Under the pieces are notes generated by a model, which was given only the letters and a program-made list of their open reading frames with translations, ran no database searches and was not told the origin of the DNA. From Faecalibacterium sp. I3-3-33 (GTDB taxonomy: Bacteria; Bacillota; Clostridia; Oscillospirales; Ruminococcaceae): DNA of 64,000 bases. Every line of letters begins with the position of its first letter. Position 1 is the first letter of the stretch. Below, piece after piece: positions 1 to 9,256 of the stretch. The translations under genes were made by a program, and so were the position numbers. Location: the NCBI RefSeq assembly GCF_023347295.1, contig NZ_CP094469.1:1922001-1986000 (forward strand), read 5' to 3'.

Positions 1-109
1 TCTCAGTCATCGCTGCGCGATGCCAGCTCCCACAAGAGGGGGAGCTTTTCAGCATCTGCCAGGCAGCTGCAATAGAGCTCTCCCTTCGGCGCGGAAGCGC
101 CTGAGAGGG
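1..109. repeat. MITE-like intergenic repeat, cut by window start
   Basis: The opening bases carry the same CTCAGTCATCGCTGCGCGAT block that recurs at 31467. A G/C-rich inverted repeat follows, and the unit ends in GCGCCTGAGAGGG. The ends CCCTCTCAG and CTGAGAGGG are mutually inverted, as in a miniature inverted-repeat element. The unit ends just past the 3' end of the LysR gene, so it could also act as its transcription terminator. No coding sequence is evident in it. Confidence 0.7.
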
Positions 110-123
110 TTTCCATCTTTTCT

Positions 124-1041
124 TTATGATTCCTCCATCGGTTCCAGCTTCAGGCCGAACAGCCTTTCCGAGAGGGACGGCAGCTGTTGCTGCAACGCGC
201 GGACATAGGCCATTACTACCGGATCCGGCTCCGCTTTCGTAACAATACCAAACCGCATTCCCTTGTTCCAATCCAGAATAAACACCTGTGAAGGATCCGG
301 TCTGCGGTAGTACACTGCCGGGGTCAGCATCAGGCTGGGCAGTTCATACTGTACACTTTTTACGCTGCGAATGATTTCTGCCTGCCGTCTCGCAGCCTCG
401 TGTAGCAATGCGGTCTCATACAGTGACTGGTCTGGTGTTTCTGCAAACATCCACCGATACTGCACCGCCTGTTCCAGCGTAATATATCCACGGGGCACCT
501 CCGGCGGCGTATGAAATGGGACGCCGATCTCTGGCATATACACTGCCGGATAAAAGTGCAAGCCTCGCGCCGCGATCTCTGCACACTCGATCTGCAATGA
601 AAGATCGATTTCATCATTCAGCAACGCCCTCCAGACATCCTTTATGCTGGCACAGCGGTGCATGATAGGAGAAAAGCGGTTGCTCAACTCCCCTGTAGCG
701 GCAAACAGGTCAAAGCCCAGCATTTGCAGCGGCATATTCTGATGTCCGATCAGTAGATGCCGTTTGGGTGGATTTGCATTCAGCTTTACTGCCTGCGCAT
801 GATGCACCGCCTCATCGTACAATTCCAGCAGCTGCTTTGCCTTGGGGTAAAAATCCCATCCCGCCGGGGTCAGCACCACACGGCGCGGCACATGCTGGAA
901 CAGTTCAAACTGCAATTGCCCTTCCAGCGTGCGGATCTGCTGCGAAAGTGCCGATTGTGAAAGATACAGCGCCTCTGCCGCCGCACAAAAGCTGTTCAGC
1001 TCCACGATCTTTATAAAGCCCGCCAGCGCGCTCTGGTTCAT
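124..1041 (-). CDS. LysR-family transcriptional regulator
   Basis: The product is a 305-residue LysR-type regulator. Its N-terminal winged helix-turn-helix (about residues 5-65) has the family pattern FxxxAEALYLSQSALSQQI. A substrate-binding domain of about 200 residues follows. I chose the start at 1041 because AGGAGGAAGGAAAG lies just upstream; a longer frame reaches 1113 but would run into the promoter. It is divergent from the secreted flavin reductase at 1203, and LysR proteins usually control the divergent neighbour in response to a related small molecule. The ligand cannot be read from sequence. The family is clear, but the target is inferred from position only. Confidence 0.93.
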   Translation of the reverse strand: MNQSALAGFIKIVELNSFCAAAEALYLSQSALSQQIRTLEGQLQFELFQHVPRRVVLTPAGWDFYPKAKQLLELYDEAVHHAQAVKLNANPPKRHLLIGHQNMPLQMLGFDLFAATGELSNRFSPIMHRCASIKDVWRALLNDEIDLSLQIECAEIAARGLHFYPAVYMPEIGVPFHTPPEVPRGYITLEQAVQYRWMFAETPDQSLYETALLHEAARRQAEIIRSVKSVQYELPSLMLTPAVYYRRPDPSQVFILDWNKGMRFGIVTKAEPDPVVMAYVRALQQQLPSLSERLFGLKLEPMEES

Positions 1042-1078
1042 TCTTTCCTTCCTCCTACAATACATTAGGTTTTCCTTA

Positions 1079-1129
1079 ATTATAATATAATAAACTTGAA
1101 TTGTAAACAGCACCCTTCTACGCTACAAT
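1079..1129. promoter_or_regulatory. Overlapping divergent promoters with a LysR-type dyad
   Basis: On the plus strand, TTGTAA (1101-1106) and TACAAT (1124-1129) are 17 bp apart and face the flavin reductase. On the minus strand, TTTACA (1107-1102) and TATAAT (1084-1079) are also 17 bp apart and face the LysR gene. The two -35 boxes overlap almost completely. AATTGTA (1099-1105) and TACAATT (1124-1130) form an inverted repeat across the plus-strand promoter and are a plausible LysR binding site. Regulation is inferred. Confidence 0.7.
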
Positions 1130-1202
1130 TGTTAAGGATTCAGCAAAGTGTCCTTCACCTTGCTGCACAATAAGAAGGAACAAAAAGAAAGAGAGCGTAC
1201 CT

Positions 1203-3230
1203 ATGAACAAGATTTCCCGTAAGGGCTTTATCAAGATCGCCGCTGCTGCCGCCATGAGCAGTGTGACCGCCGGTGCTCTGGCTGCCTGCAATGCTGCCTC
1301 CGGCTCTGCTTCCGCTTCCACTTCCGGTGCTGCCGGCCAGTACATCCCCGGCACCTATGAGGGCACCGCCGAGGGTATCTCCTCCACTGTCAAGGTCACC
1401 ATGACCTTCTCCGACAGCGCTGTCACCGATGTGGTAGTGGACACCTCCGGCGAGACTGCTTCCTACGGCGCTGCCGCTGCCGATGAGCTGCGCGAGCAGC
1501 TGATGGCTGCCGGTTCTGCCGAGATCGACGGTGTTTCCGGTTCTACCATCACCTCCGATGCCGTGATGAAGGCCGCCAAGAGCTGCTACGCACAGGCAAA
1601 GGGCGAGGCCGTGGTCTCCAGCGTGCAGCTGCCCACCGGCGACGCAAACGACTGGCTGGGCAAAGAGCCTGACATCGACGAGGCTTCCATCACCGAGACA
1701 TGGGATACCGATATCGTCATTGTGGGCGCTGGCAACGGTGGTATGTGCGCAGCCGCTTATGCTGCACAGAACGGACTGAACTTCCGTATCATCGAGCAGA
1801 ATTCTGCCGTTATGGATACCCGCCATTGGTACGGCACCATCGACAGCAGCGAAGCAAAGAAAAAGGGCATTGCTCCTGTTGACCGCGCCGAGCTGCTGAG
1901 CGAGATCTCCCGCTCCATGGGCGGTCGCTGCGACCAGCGCGTAGTTAAGACCTGGATCAATGAGTCTGCCGCCATGCACGATTTTGTTTCCGGCATTCTG
2001 GAAAGCGAGCCCTACAACTATGTATGCAACCTGACCTCCGGCGATGAAGCCAAATGGCCGGATGATACGCAGGTGAGCCAGAGCAAGCTGATGTTCCCTG
2101 TGCAGCAAGTCGACTACAGCAGCGCCGAAAAGCCCCGCAACGTGGTATTTCAGGAGTATATCGAGAGCAAGGGCTACAGCATCGACTTTAACACCGGCCT
2201 TGCCAAGCTGGAAAAGGATGCCGACGGCCGCATCACCGGCGTTATCGCCCAGAGCACTGCCGACGACCACTTCATCCGCATCAACGCAGCCAAGGGCGTG
2301 CTGCTGGCCTGTGGCGGCTATGCAGGCAATCCCTACATGATGGAGCAGCTGGACCCGCTGGGCACCAGCGTGACCACCGCCTGCTCCTATACCCCTGCTG
2401 ACAAGGGCTATGGTATCCGTGCCGCTATCTGGGCAGGTGCACATCTGGATGCAGAGCCTGCTCCCGTGCTGTTCGACCGCGGTCTGGTGGCACCCGGTGT
2501 GGATGCCGGTTATGCGGACAACGGCTCTGCCTTTGGCGGCAAGGCCTTCCCCGGCACTGTGGGTCAGTACAACCCCGGCAGCCAGCCCTTCCTGAAGGTC
2601 AACCGCCATGGCGAGCGTTTTATGAACGAAAGTCAGGAATACGACAATGCCTCCCATGCTTCTTTCCAGCAGCCGGGGCACGTTTATGCCATGATCCACG
2701 ATGCAAACTTCCGCAGCGACGTAGATCGCTTCCACACCATCGGTTGCTCTGCACTGACCCGTTACATCCCCGGCATGATGGAAGGTCAGCTGGAGCAGTA
2801 CGAGGGTGAGGGCCTGATCATGAAGGCGAACACCATTGAAGAGCTTGCCGACAAGATGGGCTTTACCGGTGCTGACAAGGACAACTTTGTAGCCACCGTT
2901 GCCCGCTACAACGAGCTGTACGACAAGCAGAACGACGAGGACTTCGGCAAGCCTGCAAGCCGCCTGAGCGCCATCCGCACCGCGCCCTTCTACGGCTGCT
3001 GGCTGGGTGCCTCTCTGCTGTGCAGTATGCAGGGTATTTCCATCACTGAAAACTGCCAGGCGAAGGATAGCAACAACGAGCCCATTCCCGGCCTGTACGT
3101 TACCGGCGATATGTCCGGCAGCTTCTTCCAGAACAACTACCCCTGCGTCATGGGCGGCACCGCTTGTGGCCGCACCCTGACCTTTGCCATCAAATCCGTC
3201 AAGCAGATGGCAGGTCTGGAGAACGCCTGA
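1203..3230 (+). CDS. Secreted FMN/FAD flavoprotein reductase (fumarate/urocanate reductase-like)
   Basis: This 675-residue lipoprotein-like protein begins with a basic N-terminus (SRKGF), a hydrophobic stretch and the lipobox LAAC (Cys29). Residues about 45-130 form an FMN-binding domain with the motif DGVSGSTIT, where Thr115 would carry covalently bound FMN. From residue 169, DIVIVGAGNGG starts an FAD-binding domain of the flavocytochrome c/fumarate reductase type. VNRHGERFMNE and the C-terminal GGTACGRTLTFA match conserved segments of that family. Such proteins reduce an enoate-type acceptor outside the membrane. There is no heme motif, so electrons probably come from another flavin carrier. 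The substrate is unknown. The family is secure and export is well supported. Confidence 0.9.
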   Translation: MNKISRKGFIKIAAAAAMSSVTAGALAACNAASGSASASTSGAAGQYIPGTYEGTAEGISSTVKVTMTFSDSAVTDVVVDTSGETASYGAAAADELREQLMAAGSAEIDGVSGSTITSDAVMKAAKSCYAQAKGEAVVSSVQLPTGDANDWLGKEPDIDEASITETWDTDIVIVGAGNGGMCAAAYAAQNGLNFRIIEQNSAVMDTRHWYGTIDSSEAKKKGIAPVDRAELLSEISRSMGGRCDQRVVKTWINESAAMHDFVSGILESEPYNYVCNLTSGDEAKWPDDTQVSQSKLMFPVQQVDYSSAEKPRNVVFQEYIESKGYSIDFNTGLAKLEKDADGRITGVIAQSTADDHFIRINAAKGVLLACGGYAGNPYMMEQLDPLGTSVTTACSYTPADKGYGIRAAIWAGAHLDAEPAPVLFDRGLVAPGVDAGYADNGSAFGGKAFPGTVGQYNPGSQPFLKVNRHGERFMNESQEYDNASHASFQQPGHVYAMIHDANFRSDVDRFHTIGCSALTRYIPGMMEGQLEQYEGEGLIMKANTIEELADKMGFTGADKDNFVATVARYNELYDKQNDEDFGKPASRLSAIRTAPFYGCWLGASLLCSMQGISITENCQAKDSNNEPIPGLYVTGDMSGSFFQNNYPCVMGGTACGRTLTFAIKSVKQMAGLENA

Positions 3231-3288
3231 TAAAGCGCAGTTCCCCGGCATACTCTAAGCGTTTCTTCTTTTCTTCTTTTTCATGTGA

Positions 3289-3330
3289 AGAGGGGCAGTC
3301 CCATTTGGGGCTGCCCCTCTTTGCGTTTTT
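3289..3330 (+). terminator. Rho-independent terminator
   Basis: A 10-bp stem, AGAGGGGCAG (3289-3298) with CTGCCCCTCT (3311-3320), is followed by a T-rich tract. It closes the flavin reductase transcript. Confidence 0.85.
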
Positions 3331-3431
3331 GCCCCGCACGCCCCCTACACAAATGGCCGCGATTGTGCTATGATAAGCGTGAAACCGGGCAGTTCATCTC
3401 CACCCGGTCAAAGATCGAGGTGTTTGTACAA

Positions 3432-4352
3432 ATGTCGGATATTCTGGATACCTTACGGCAGGAAGGGGTGGACCCCGCCCTGCTTGCGGCGGTGCAGAAA
3501 TACCGTGCCGCTCATCCGCTGGAGCAGGCGTTGCGCCCGCGCATCCCCGCCCCTGCCTTTATTTACTACGGCAAAGAGGTGTGGGAGCAGGCACTGGCGG
3601 CCATCCTCTGCGGTGAAAACCTGCTGCTGGCCGGCGGCAAAGCCACCGGAAAAAATGTGCTGGCAGAAAACCTTGCCGCCGCTTTTGGCCGCCCCGCGTG
3701 GGACATCTCCTTTCATGTAAACATGGACGCCGCCTCCCTGATCGGCATGGATACCTTTGCGGGCGGGCAGGTGGTGTTCCGTCCCGGGCCGGTGTACCGC
3801 TGCGCACAGTGCGGTGGCTTCGGCGTGCTGGACGAGATCAACATGGCCAAAAACGAGGCGCTGGCGGTGCTGCACGCCGTGCTGGACTTCCGCCGCGCCA
3901 TCGACGTGCCCGGGTACGACCGCATCCCGCTGGCTGAGGAGACCCGCTTTATCGCCACCATGAACTACGGCTACGCAGGCACCCGGGAGCTGAACGAGGC
4001 GCTCACCTCCCGCTTTGCGGTGGTGCAGATGCCCACCATCACGCAGGATAATCTGGAAAAGCTGCTGCGGGCGCAGTTCCCGGATCTTACCGCAAAATAT
4101 GTGCATCAGTTTGCGCTGCTGTTTCTGGACCTGCAGAAAAAATGCGACAGTGCAGAAATTTCTACCAAAGCGCTGGATCTGCGCGGTATGCTGGACGCGC
4201 TGCGGCTGATTCGGCGGGGCATCCCGGCCGGGGCGGCGCTGGATATGGGCATCACCAACAAGGCCTTTGACTCCTACGAGCAGGGGCTGATCCGGGACGT
4301 GATCGCCGCGCGTATCCCGGCCAAGCTGGATGCCGGAAAGCTGTTTGCCTGA
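3432..4352 (+). CDS. MoxR-type AAA+ ATPase
   Basis: The product is a 306-residue AAA+ ATPase of the MoxR/dynein-related class. The Walker A motif GGKATGKN is at residues 68-75, Walker B GVLDEIN at 131-137, sensor-1 IATMN near 174-178, and LTSRFA supplies an arginine finger. The start at 3432 gives a protein beginning MSDILDTLRQ; an upstream in-frame ATG at 3285 lies inside the preceding terminator and is unlikely. The stop overlaps the next start by one base (TGATG), so it is probably translationally coupled to the VWA-domain protein. MoxR/VWA pairs typically act as chaperones that insert metals or remodel partner proteins. The client here is unknown. Confidence 0.9.
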   Translation: MSDILDTLRQEGVDPALLAAVQKYRAAHPLEQALRPRIPAPAFIYYGKEVWEQALAAILCGENLLLAGGKATGKNVLAENLAAAFGRPAWDISFHVNMDAASLIGMDTFAGGQVVFRPGPVYRCAQCGGFGVLDEINMAKNEALAVLHAVLDFRRAIDVPGYDRIPLAEETRFIATMNYGYAGTRELNEALTSRFAVVQMPTITQDNLEKLLRAQFPDLTAKYVHQFALLFLDLQKKCDSAEISTKALDLRGMLDALRLIRRGIPAGAALDMGITNKAFDSYEQGLIRDVIAARIPAKLDAGKLFA

Positions 4353-6106
4353 TGGACACCCAAAGCTACACCGCGCAGGAGCGGCGCGCGGCCAATCAGA
4401 TCTGGGCCGCTGCCGGTGCCTACGGCTTCGAGCCGCTGTTTCTGGCCCGCAATACGGACGGCACCATTGATTTTTACATGAACTGCATCGTGGGGCTGGT
4501 GCACAAATACTACGGTGACGCGCTGATCCGGGACATTTTTTCCGCTTGGGAGGGTGACACACGCCAGCCCATGCTGGACGATATGGCGTGGCTGTACTTA
4601 GAAAACGCCGCCTACCGACTGGAGCTGCCCCGCCGCCCGGTGCTGGAGGCGCTGCGCTTTGCCCATGCGGACTACTTTTTTGCCATCCAGTACAAGCTTT
4701 CGCGGCAGGAGTGGATGGCGAAAAACCAGCTGGTGTACACCATGCAGGCCGCGCGCTGGCGCAAGGTACTGGGACGCACCGCCCCGGTCATGACCCCTTA
4801 CGAGAGCAGCCTTGCCGCTGCGCTGGAACCGGAGGCCGTACCGGAGCCAGCACAGCTCAAAAACAGCCTGCTGGCGCTGTTTGCAAAATTTGCCCTGTTT
4901 GACGGCGAGGTACGCCAGAAGCCCGCGCTGCACCTGCGGCTGCAAGGCTTTTGGGCAAAGCTTGCCACCAAAACCATGCCCACCCAGATGATCAAGACCG
5001 ACCGGGTGACGGTGGAGCATTCCGGCGCGGTGGATGCCACAGGCAGCGGGCTGGCGGTGGACAAGCGCCGGGCAAACATTACCCTGAAGCAACGCGCCGC
5101 ACAGGATCGCGCCTACATTGAAAGCTGCTTTGGGCGCTGCTTCTACCCGCCGGAGCAGCTGCACAAGGCCGAGCAGGAGTTGTGCACCGGGGTGCATCTG
5201 GGCTGTCACCTGTGGTTCAGCGCCGGGGTGCCCAGCCCGGAGCAGGCGCCCACCCCGGAGGCGCGGCAGCTGGCGCAGCAGGCCGAATTGCAGGCCGAGC
5301 GCAACCGCGCTTACTACGCAAAAAATCAGGAGCTGCACCGCAGCGTGGTGCTGCGCCTTACCGAGCAGATCCGCAACTGCATTCTGGTGCATCAGCAGCC
5401 CGACCAGCGGGTGGCGCGCAGCGGTGATCTGTGTGCCGGGCGGGTGTGGCGCGCCCCTTACCTGAACGATGACCGGGTGTTTTTGTGCCCGGAGGAGGAA
5501 AACTGCCCCGCCTTTACGGTGGATCTGCTGCTGGACGCCTCGGCCTCCCGCCTGCACTGTCAGGAGGTGATCGCGGCGCAGGGTGTCATTCTGGCCGAAA
5601 GTCTGGCCAACTGCGGCATTCCGGTGCGGGTAAGCGCCTTTAGCAGCCTGCGGGGCTACACGGTGCTGCGGGTGCTGAAAGGCTTTGCGGACAAGAACCG
5701 GCAGAACATCTTCCGCTACTTCGCCTCTGGCTGGAACCGGGACGGTCTGGCGCTGCGGGCGGCGGGCGATCTGATCCGGTACGCCCCCGGCCCTGCCCCG
5801 CGCCACCTGATGATCCTGCTGACCGACGCCAGCCCCAACGACAGCCGCCGCATCCCGCCCACAGCGCAGAACCCGCTTGGCTGCGCCTACGAGGACGCCG
5901 CCGGTGTGGCCGATACCGCCGCGCAGGTGCGCACCTTGCAGCGGCAAGGCGTGCGGGTGTCTGCTGTTTTTATGGGCGAGGACAGCAGCGCCGGCGCCGC
6001 CGCGCAGATCTACGGCAAAAATATGGCGCGTATCCGCGGCATGGATCAGCTTGCCCGGGCTGCCGGACGGCTGATTCAGAACGAGATCCGGGAACTTGGC
6101 GATTGA
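4352..6106 (+). CDS. VWA-domain protein, partner of the MoxR-type ATPase
   Basis: This 584-residue protein has a C-terminal von Willebrand factor A domain from about residue 385. The metal-coordination motif DASAS lies in VDLLLDASAS near residue 394, and a second conserved acidic segment is LMILLTDASPND. The N-terminal 380 residues are helical and charged with no recognised domain. The start overlaps the stop of the AAA+ gene, indicating coupled translation. In this arrangement the VWA protein is usually the adaptor that binds the substrate while the ATPase drives remodelling. No signal peptide or membrane segment is evident, so it is probably cytoplasmic. The specific role is not predictable from the neighbours. 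Confidence 0.88.
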   Translation: MDTQSYTAQERRAANQIWAAAGAYGFEPLFLARNTDGTIDFYMNCIVGLVHKYYGDALIRDIFSAWEGDTRQPMLDDMAWLYLENAAYRLELPRRPVLEALRFAHADYFFAIQYKLSRQEWMAKNQLVYTMQAARWRKVLGRTAPVMTPYESSLAAALEPEAVPEPAQLKNSLLALFAKFALFDGEVRQKPALHLRLQGFWAKLATKTMPTQMIKTDRVTVEHSGAVDATGSGLAVDKRRANITLKQRAAQDRAYIESCFGRCFYPPEQLHKAEQELCTGVHLGCHLWFSAGVPSPEQAPTPEARQLAQQAELQAERNRAYYAKNQELHRSVVLRLTEQIRNCILVHQQPDQRVARSGDLCAGRVWRAPYLNDDRVFLCPEEENCPAFTVDLLLDASASRLHCQEVIAAQGVILAESLANCGIPVRVSAFSSLRGYTVLRVLKGFADKNRQNIFRYFASGWNRDGLALRAAGDLIRYAPGPAPRHLMILLTDASPNDSRRIPPTAQNPLGCAYEDAAGVADTAAQVRTLQRQGVRVSAVFMGEDSSAGAAAQIYGKNMARIRGMDQLARAAGRLIQNEIRELGD

Positions 6107-6110
6107 AGAT

Positions 6111-6173
6111 AAAAAACGACCCCTGTGGGAGCAGTTCCGGCCTTAGCCGGCATCTCCCGCAGGGGTCGTTTTT
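6111..6173 (+). terminator. Strong terminator after the AAA+/VWA operon
   Basis: A nearly perfect long stem (AAAACGACCCCTG paired with CAGGGGTCGTTTT, extended by GGGAG/CTCCC) starts just after the VWA stop and ends in a T run. The A run on the other side would let it work in both directions. Confidence 0.9.
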
Positions 6174-6269
6174 ACAACCGTGTATCTCAAGGCACAACCA
6201 TATTTTGAACTTCCGCTTGCTTTGTATCGTAGATTTTTGCAAAAATTTGTTGTTTCGAAAAACTTTCAG

Positions 6270-6298
6270 TTGTTTTTCGTCCGAAAGTATGCTATACT
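6270..6298 (+). promoter_or_regulatory. Sigma-A-type promoter
   Basis: TTGTTT (6270-6275) and TATACT (6293-6298) are separated by 17 bp. They lie about 95 bases upstream of the start codon at 6393. Confidence 0.65.
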
Positions 6299-6392
6299 AC
6301 GTTCAGAGAAGTTTTATGCAGCCTGTCGGCCTGATCACCCGGCTGGTGTTTTCACAACGTTTCGCTGTTTATTTTCAGGAAGGAGATCAACC

Positions 6393-7151
6393 ATGGACGC
6401 TTCCCGTTATTTTGACGCCATGCACAACGCCATGTCCACCCTGCACACTGGTGCACAGCTGCTGCTCACCGTCCGTTTGCAGGACACCTGCGGCAATGAC
6501 GCCTATCTTGAAGTAAAACAGCTGCCCGGGGAGCAGAGCGCCCTTGTGTGCTACTCCACCATGGGGCGGCGCTGCCTGAATTTCCAGCTGTTCCGCAAGG
6601 GCTGGCAGCTGTGCCACAATGCGGATGGGCAGCTGACCGGGCGTTTTCCGTCCAGTGCCGACAGCCTGCTCAGCCAGACCGACTTCCGCGCCTACTGCCG
6701 TGAGGACCGTCTGGATGCTGCCCGCACCCAGCGCCTTGTGGAGGAACTGGGACAGCGTGCCGGGACCAACTATGTTGGTACCATCCCGCAGAATGCCCGC
6801 ACCGGCGCACAGATCACGGTGGAAAGTTACCTTGGCTACGGCGCACGCTGGAGCTACTGGAATCAGGACGCTTCCCCCTGCCTGCCGTTGGCCGCAATTT
6901 TGTACTGGCTGGCTGATTTTCTGGCCGGGAACGAGCGCCGCGCGTTGCAGTCTGACCCACAGGCTGCCGCACTGGCTGCGCAGTGGCTGGCAAAGGATAC
7001 GGCTGTGTTCTTCCGCCCCTCCCCTGCCCTGACGGTATCCTCAGCGACCGGTCATAGTGCCCCTGCTGCACGGCGCACCCGCCCCGCCCCGGTGCCTGCC
7101 GCACGGAGCAAGAGCTGGCAGAGCGTTCTGGCCGCCATGGCTGCGGTGTAA
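6393..7151 (+). CDS. Hypothetical protein
   Basis: This 252-residue protein belongs to no family I recognise. Its start is well fixed by AGGAAGGAGATCAACC immediately upstream of the ATG at 6393; the longer open frame back to 6180 covers the promoter. The protein is soluble-looking, with no signal peptide or membrane span. The sequence has alternating hydrophobic and polar segments through about residue 210 and a basic, Ala/Pro/Arg-rich tail. It is monocistronic, between two terminators, with its own promoter. The function is unknown. It could be a lineage-specific cytoplasmic protein. Confidence 0.75.
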   Translation: MDASRYFDAMHNAMSTLHTGAQLLLTVRLQDTCGNDAYLEVKQLPGEQSALVCYSTMGRRCLNFQLFRKGWQLCHNADGQLTGRFPSSADSLLSQTDFRAYCREDRLDAARTQRLVEELGQRAGTNYVGTIPQNARTGAQITVESYLGYGARWSYWNQDASPCLPLAAILYWLADFLAGNERRALQSDPQAAALAAQWLAKDTAVFFRPSPALTVSSATGHSAPAARRTRPAPVPAARSKSWQSVLAAMAAV

Positions 7152-7182
7152 GCTGGTACCATTTCAATCTGGTTTACATATA

Positions 7183-7222
7183 AAAGACGAGTGCTCGGCA
7201 AAACCGAGCACTCGTCTTTTTT
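7183..7222 (+). terminator. Rho-independent terminator
   Basis: The perfect stem AAAGACGAGTGCTCGG / CCGAGCACTCGTCTTT with a CAAAA loop is followed by six T. It terminates the hypothetical gene at 6393. Confidence 0.92.
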
Positions 7223-7233
7223 GCAGGATAACA

Positions 7234-7278
7234 GCAAAAAAGCACCTCGCCAACCGTTTCCGGTCAGCGGGGTGCTTG
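7234..7278 (-). terminator. Terminator for the oppA transcript
   Basis: Read on the minus strand, AAGCACCCCGC pairs with GCGAGGTGCTT and a run of T follows. It lies about 50 bases past the oppA stop codon, back to back with the plus-strand terminator at 7183. Confidence 0.85.
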
Positions 7279-7327
7279 GTGCTTATAGTATACGGTTCAG
7301 CTTACGCTGCACATCCCACAGGGGAAA

Positions 7328-9055
7328 TCACTCCTCGATGTAGCCGTACTGGAAGTACCAGTAGCCGTAGGGGCTGTGCCAGACGCCCTTCAGAGAAGAG
7401 CTCTGCAGCCAGAATTCGTTGTAGTAAGCAACGGGGATGCAGCCCATATCCTCCATCAGGATGTCCTCAGCCTTGTGCAGCTGTGCAAAGTGCTCGGCGA
7501 CATCTGCAACCTTGGAAGCCTCCATAGCAGCATCGAAGTCAGGGTTGGAGTACTTACCATCGTTGTTGCCGTTGCCGGAGCAGAACAGCTCGATCATGTT
7601 GGAAGGATCGTTGTAGTCCATGACCCAGCCGTTACGGGCAACATCGTACTCGCCGGCACGGCGAGCAGCGGTGAAGGCAGACCACTCCATCTTGCTGATG
7701 GTCAAAGTGATGCCCAGATCGCCCCAAGTCTGCTGCAGGTACTCTGCCAGAGGCACATGGTAGCCGGAATCGTTGGTGCTGTACTCGATGGTGGGGTAGC
7801 CCTCGCCATTGGGATAGCCAGCCTCTTCCAGCAGCTTCTTAGCCTCGGCCATATTTGCCTCGTAGTCAGCTGCAATGTAGGGAGAACCGCCGTTTGCGTT
7901 GTCGTAGAAGTAGCCCTGCGCGTCCACGATGCTAGGGCCGACCAGGTTGGAAGCAGCAGAGTAGGTGCCCTGCATGATGGTGTTGGCAACGTAGTCGCGG
8001 TCGATAGCCAGAGCCAGAGCCTTGCGGACCTTGGCATCCTTGAAGGCATCGCGCTGCAGGTTCATGCTGACGTAATAGGTGCCCAGAATGGGGTCAACAT
8101 AGAAGTCGCCGCCATCCTCTGCCTTGGTCAGGCTGGGGATCTCGTCGGTGGGCACGTCCTTGATCAGGACAGCCTCGCCGCTGTTATAAGCAGCGAAGCA
8201 AGCGGAAGAGTCCTCCAGCAGCAGCAGGGTGATGCTGTCGGAAACGATCTTAGAGCTATCCCAGCCGCCAACGTAGTTGGGGTTCTTGGACAGAACGATA
8301 CGCTCGGAGGGGGTCCACTCGGTGATCATGTAGGGGCCGTTGGAGACGAAGGTCTCAGCGGAGGTGCACCATGCATCGCCGTTGGCCTCAACGGTAGCCT
8401 GCTGCACAGGGCTCATGGATGCGAATGCAGCCATCTTGTCGAAGTAGGAGCAGGGGTAGGACAGCACGATGGTCAGGGTCTTGCCGTCGTCGCTTGCCTT
8501 GACGTTCAGCGCATCGGGGTTGGGCTCTGCAGTGGGGTTGCCGTCTGCATCGGGGAAGCCGGCAGCTGCGTCAAAACCATCGATCATGCCCAGGCAGGTC
8601 TCTGCGTAGGGAGCTGCGGTGTCGGGGTTGACCATACGCTTGAAGGTGTACTCAAAGTCCTTAGCGGTCAGGTCGGTGCCATCGCTCCACTTCAGGCCGT
8701 CACGCATGGTGAAGGTCCAAGTCAGGCCGTCCTCGCTTGCTTCCCAGCTCTCAGCCTGGCCACCAATAACTTCGTTGTTCTCGTTGATGATCAGCAGGGG
8801 CTCGAAGATGGTGATGATGGTGTTGGCGCCATCAACAGCGCTGTTCAAAGAGGGATCCAGAGTCTCGGGGTTGGGGCCGTACTGGACGGTGAAGCCAGCG
8901 GTGTTGACACTGCCGGTAGAAGAACCAGCAGCGGAAGAAGCAGAACCGGAGGTTGCGGTAGAACCGGACTTGCTGCCGCCACAGGCTGCCAGACCCAGAG
9001 CAGCGGCACCCACGCCTGCAACCTTGAGGAAATTACGACGAGAAATGCGTTTCAT
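7328..9055 (-). CDS. oppA: Oligopeptide ABC transporter substrate-binding lipoprotein (family 5)
   Basis: The 575-residue exported lipoprotein has a twin-arginine-like signal (SRRNFLK, residues 5-11) followed by the lipobox LAAC with Cys25. A Ser/Thr/Ala linker comes next, then a family-5 solute-binding domain. Typical segments include PETLDPSLNS, LKWSDGTDLTAKDFEYTF and VRKALALAIDRDYV. It would capture peptides outside the membrane and hand them to the OppBCDF importer encoded upstream on the same strand. It has its own promoter and a leader hairpin, which fits the usual need for more binding protein than transporter. The substrate could also be another family-5 ligand such as nickel or a glycoside, but the linked opp genes favour peptides. 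Confidence 0.92.
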   Translation of the reverse strand: MKRISRRNFLKVAGVGAAALGLAACGGSKSGSTATSGSASSAAGSSTGSVNTAGFTVQYGPNPETLDPSLNSAVDGANTIITIFEPLLIINENNEVIGGQAESWEASEDGLTWTFTMRDGLKWSDGTDLTAKDFEYTFKRMVNPDTAAPYAETCLGMIDGFDAAAGFPDADGNPTAEPNPDALNVKASDDGKTLTIVLSYPCSYFDKMAAFASMSPVQQATVEANGDAWCTSAETFVSNGPYMITEWTPSERIVLSKNPNYVGGWDSSKIVSDSITLLLLEDSSACFAAYNSGEAVLIKDVPTDEIPSLTKAEDGGDFYVDPILGTYYVSMNLQRDAFKDAKVRKALALAIDRDYVANTIMQGTYSAASNLVGPSIVDAQGYFYDNANGGSPYIAADYEANMAEAKKLLEEAGYPNGEGYPTIEYSTNDSGYHVPLAEYLQQTWGDLGITLTISKMEWSAFTAARRAGEYDVARNGWVMDYNDPSNMIELFCSGNGNNDGKYSNPDFDAAMEASKVADVAEHFAQLHKAEDILMEDMGCIPVAYYNEFWLQSSSLKGVWHSPYGYWYFQYGYIEE

Positions 9056-9120
9056 AATAATATCCTTCCCTTATATCAAATTTGAGTGTGCCAGGTTCCC
9101 CCAGCCGCCTCTATATTCGA

Positions 9121-9183
9121 TCCGGTGCAAATGTACACCGGAGGAACACGAATGATTATAATGCGTTCTCATACCGGTTACAA
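9121..9183 (-). promoter_or_regulatory. oppA promoter and leader hairpin
   Basis: On the minus strand, TTGTAA (9183-9178) and TATAAT (9160-9155) are 17 bp apart. The transcript would start near 9148 and begin with the hairpin TCCGGTG/CACCGGA (9142-9121), a probable 5' stabiliser. This separates oppA expression from oppBCDF. Confidence 0.75.
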
Positions 9184-9256
9184 GCCCAAAACTTGGACTG
9201 TAACCATTTTGTGACAACATTTCAGCACTAAGTTGAATTGCTTTCACTTTTTACCG

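Noticed and set aside
1155..3251. Long open frame antisense to the flavin reductase
   Set aside because: It mirrors a GC-rich gene, has no domain pattern or ribosome binding site, and the plus-strand protein has clear motifs.
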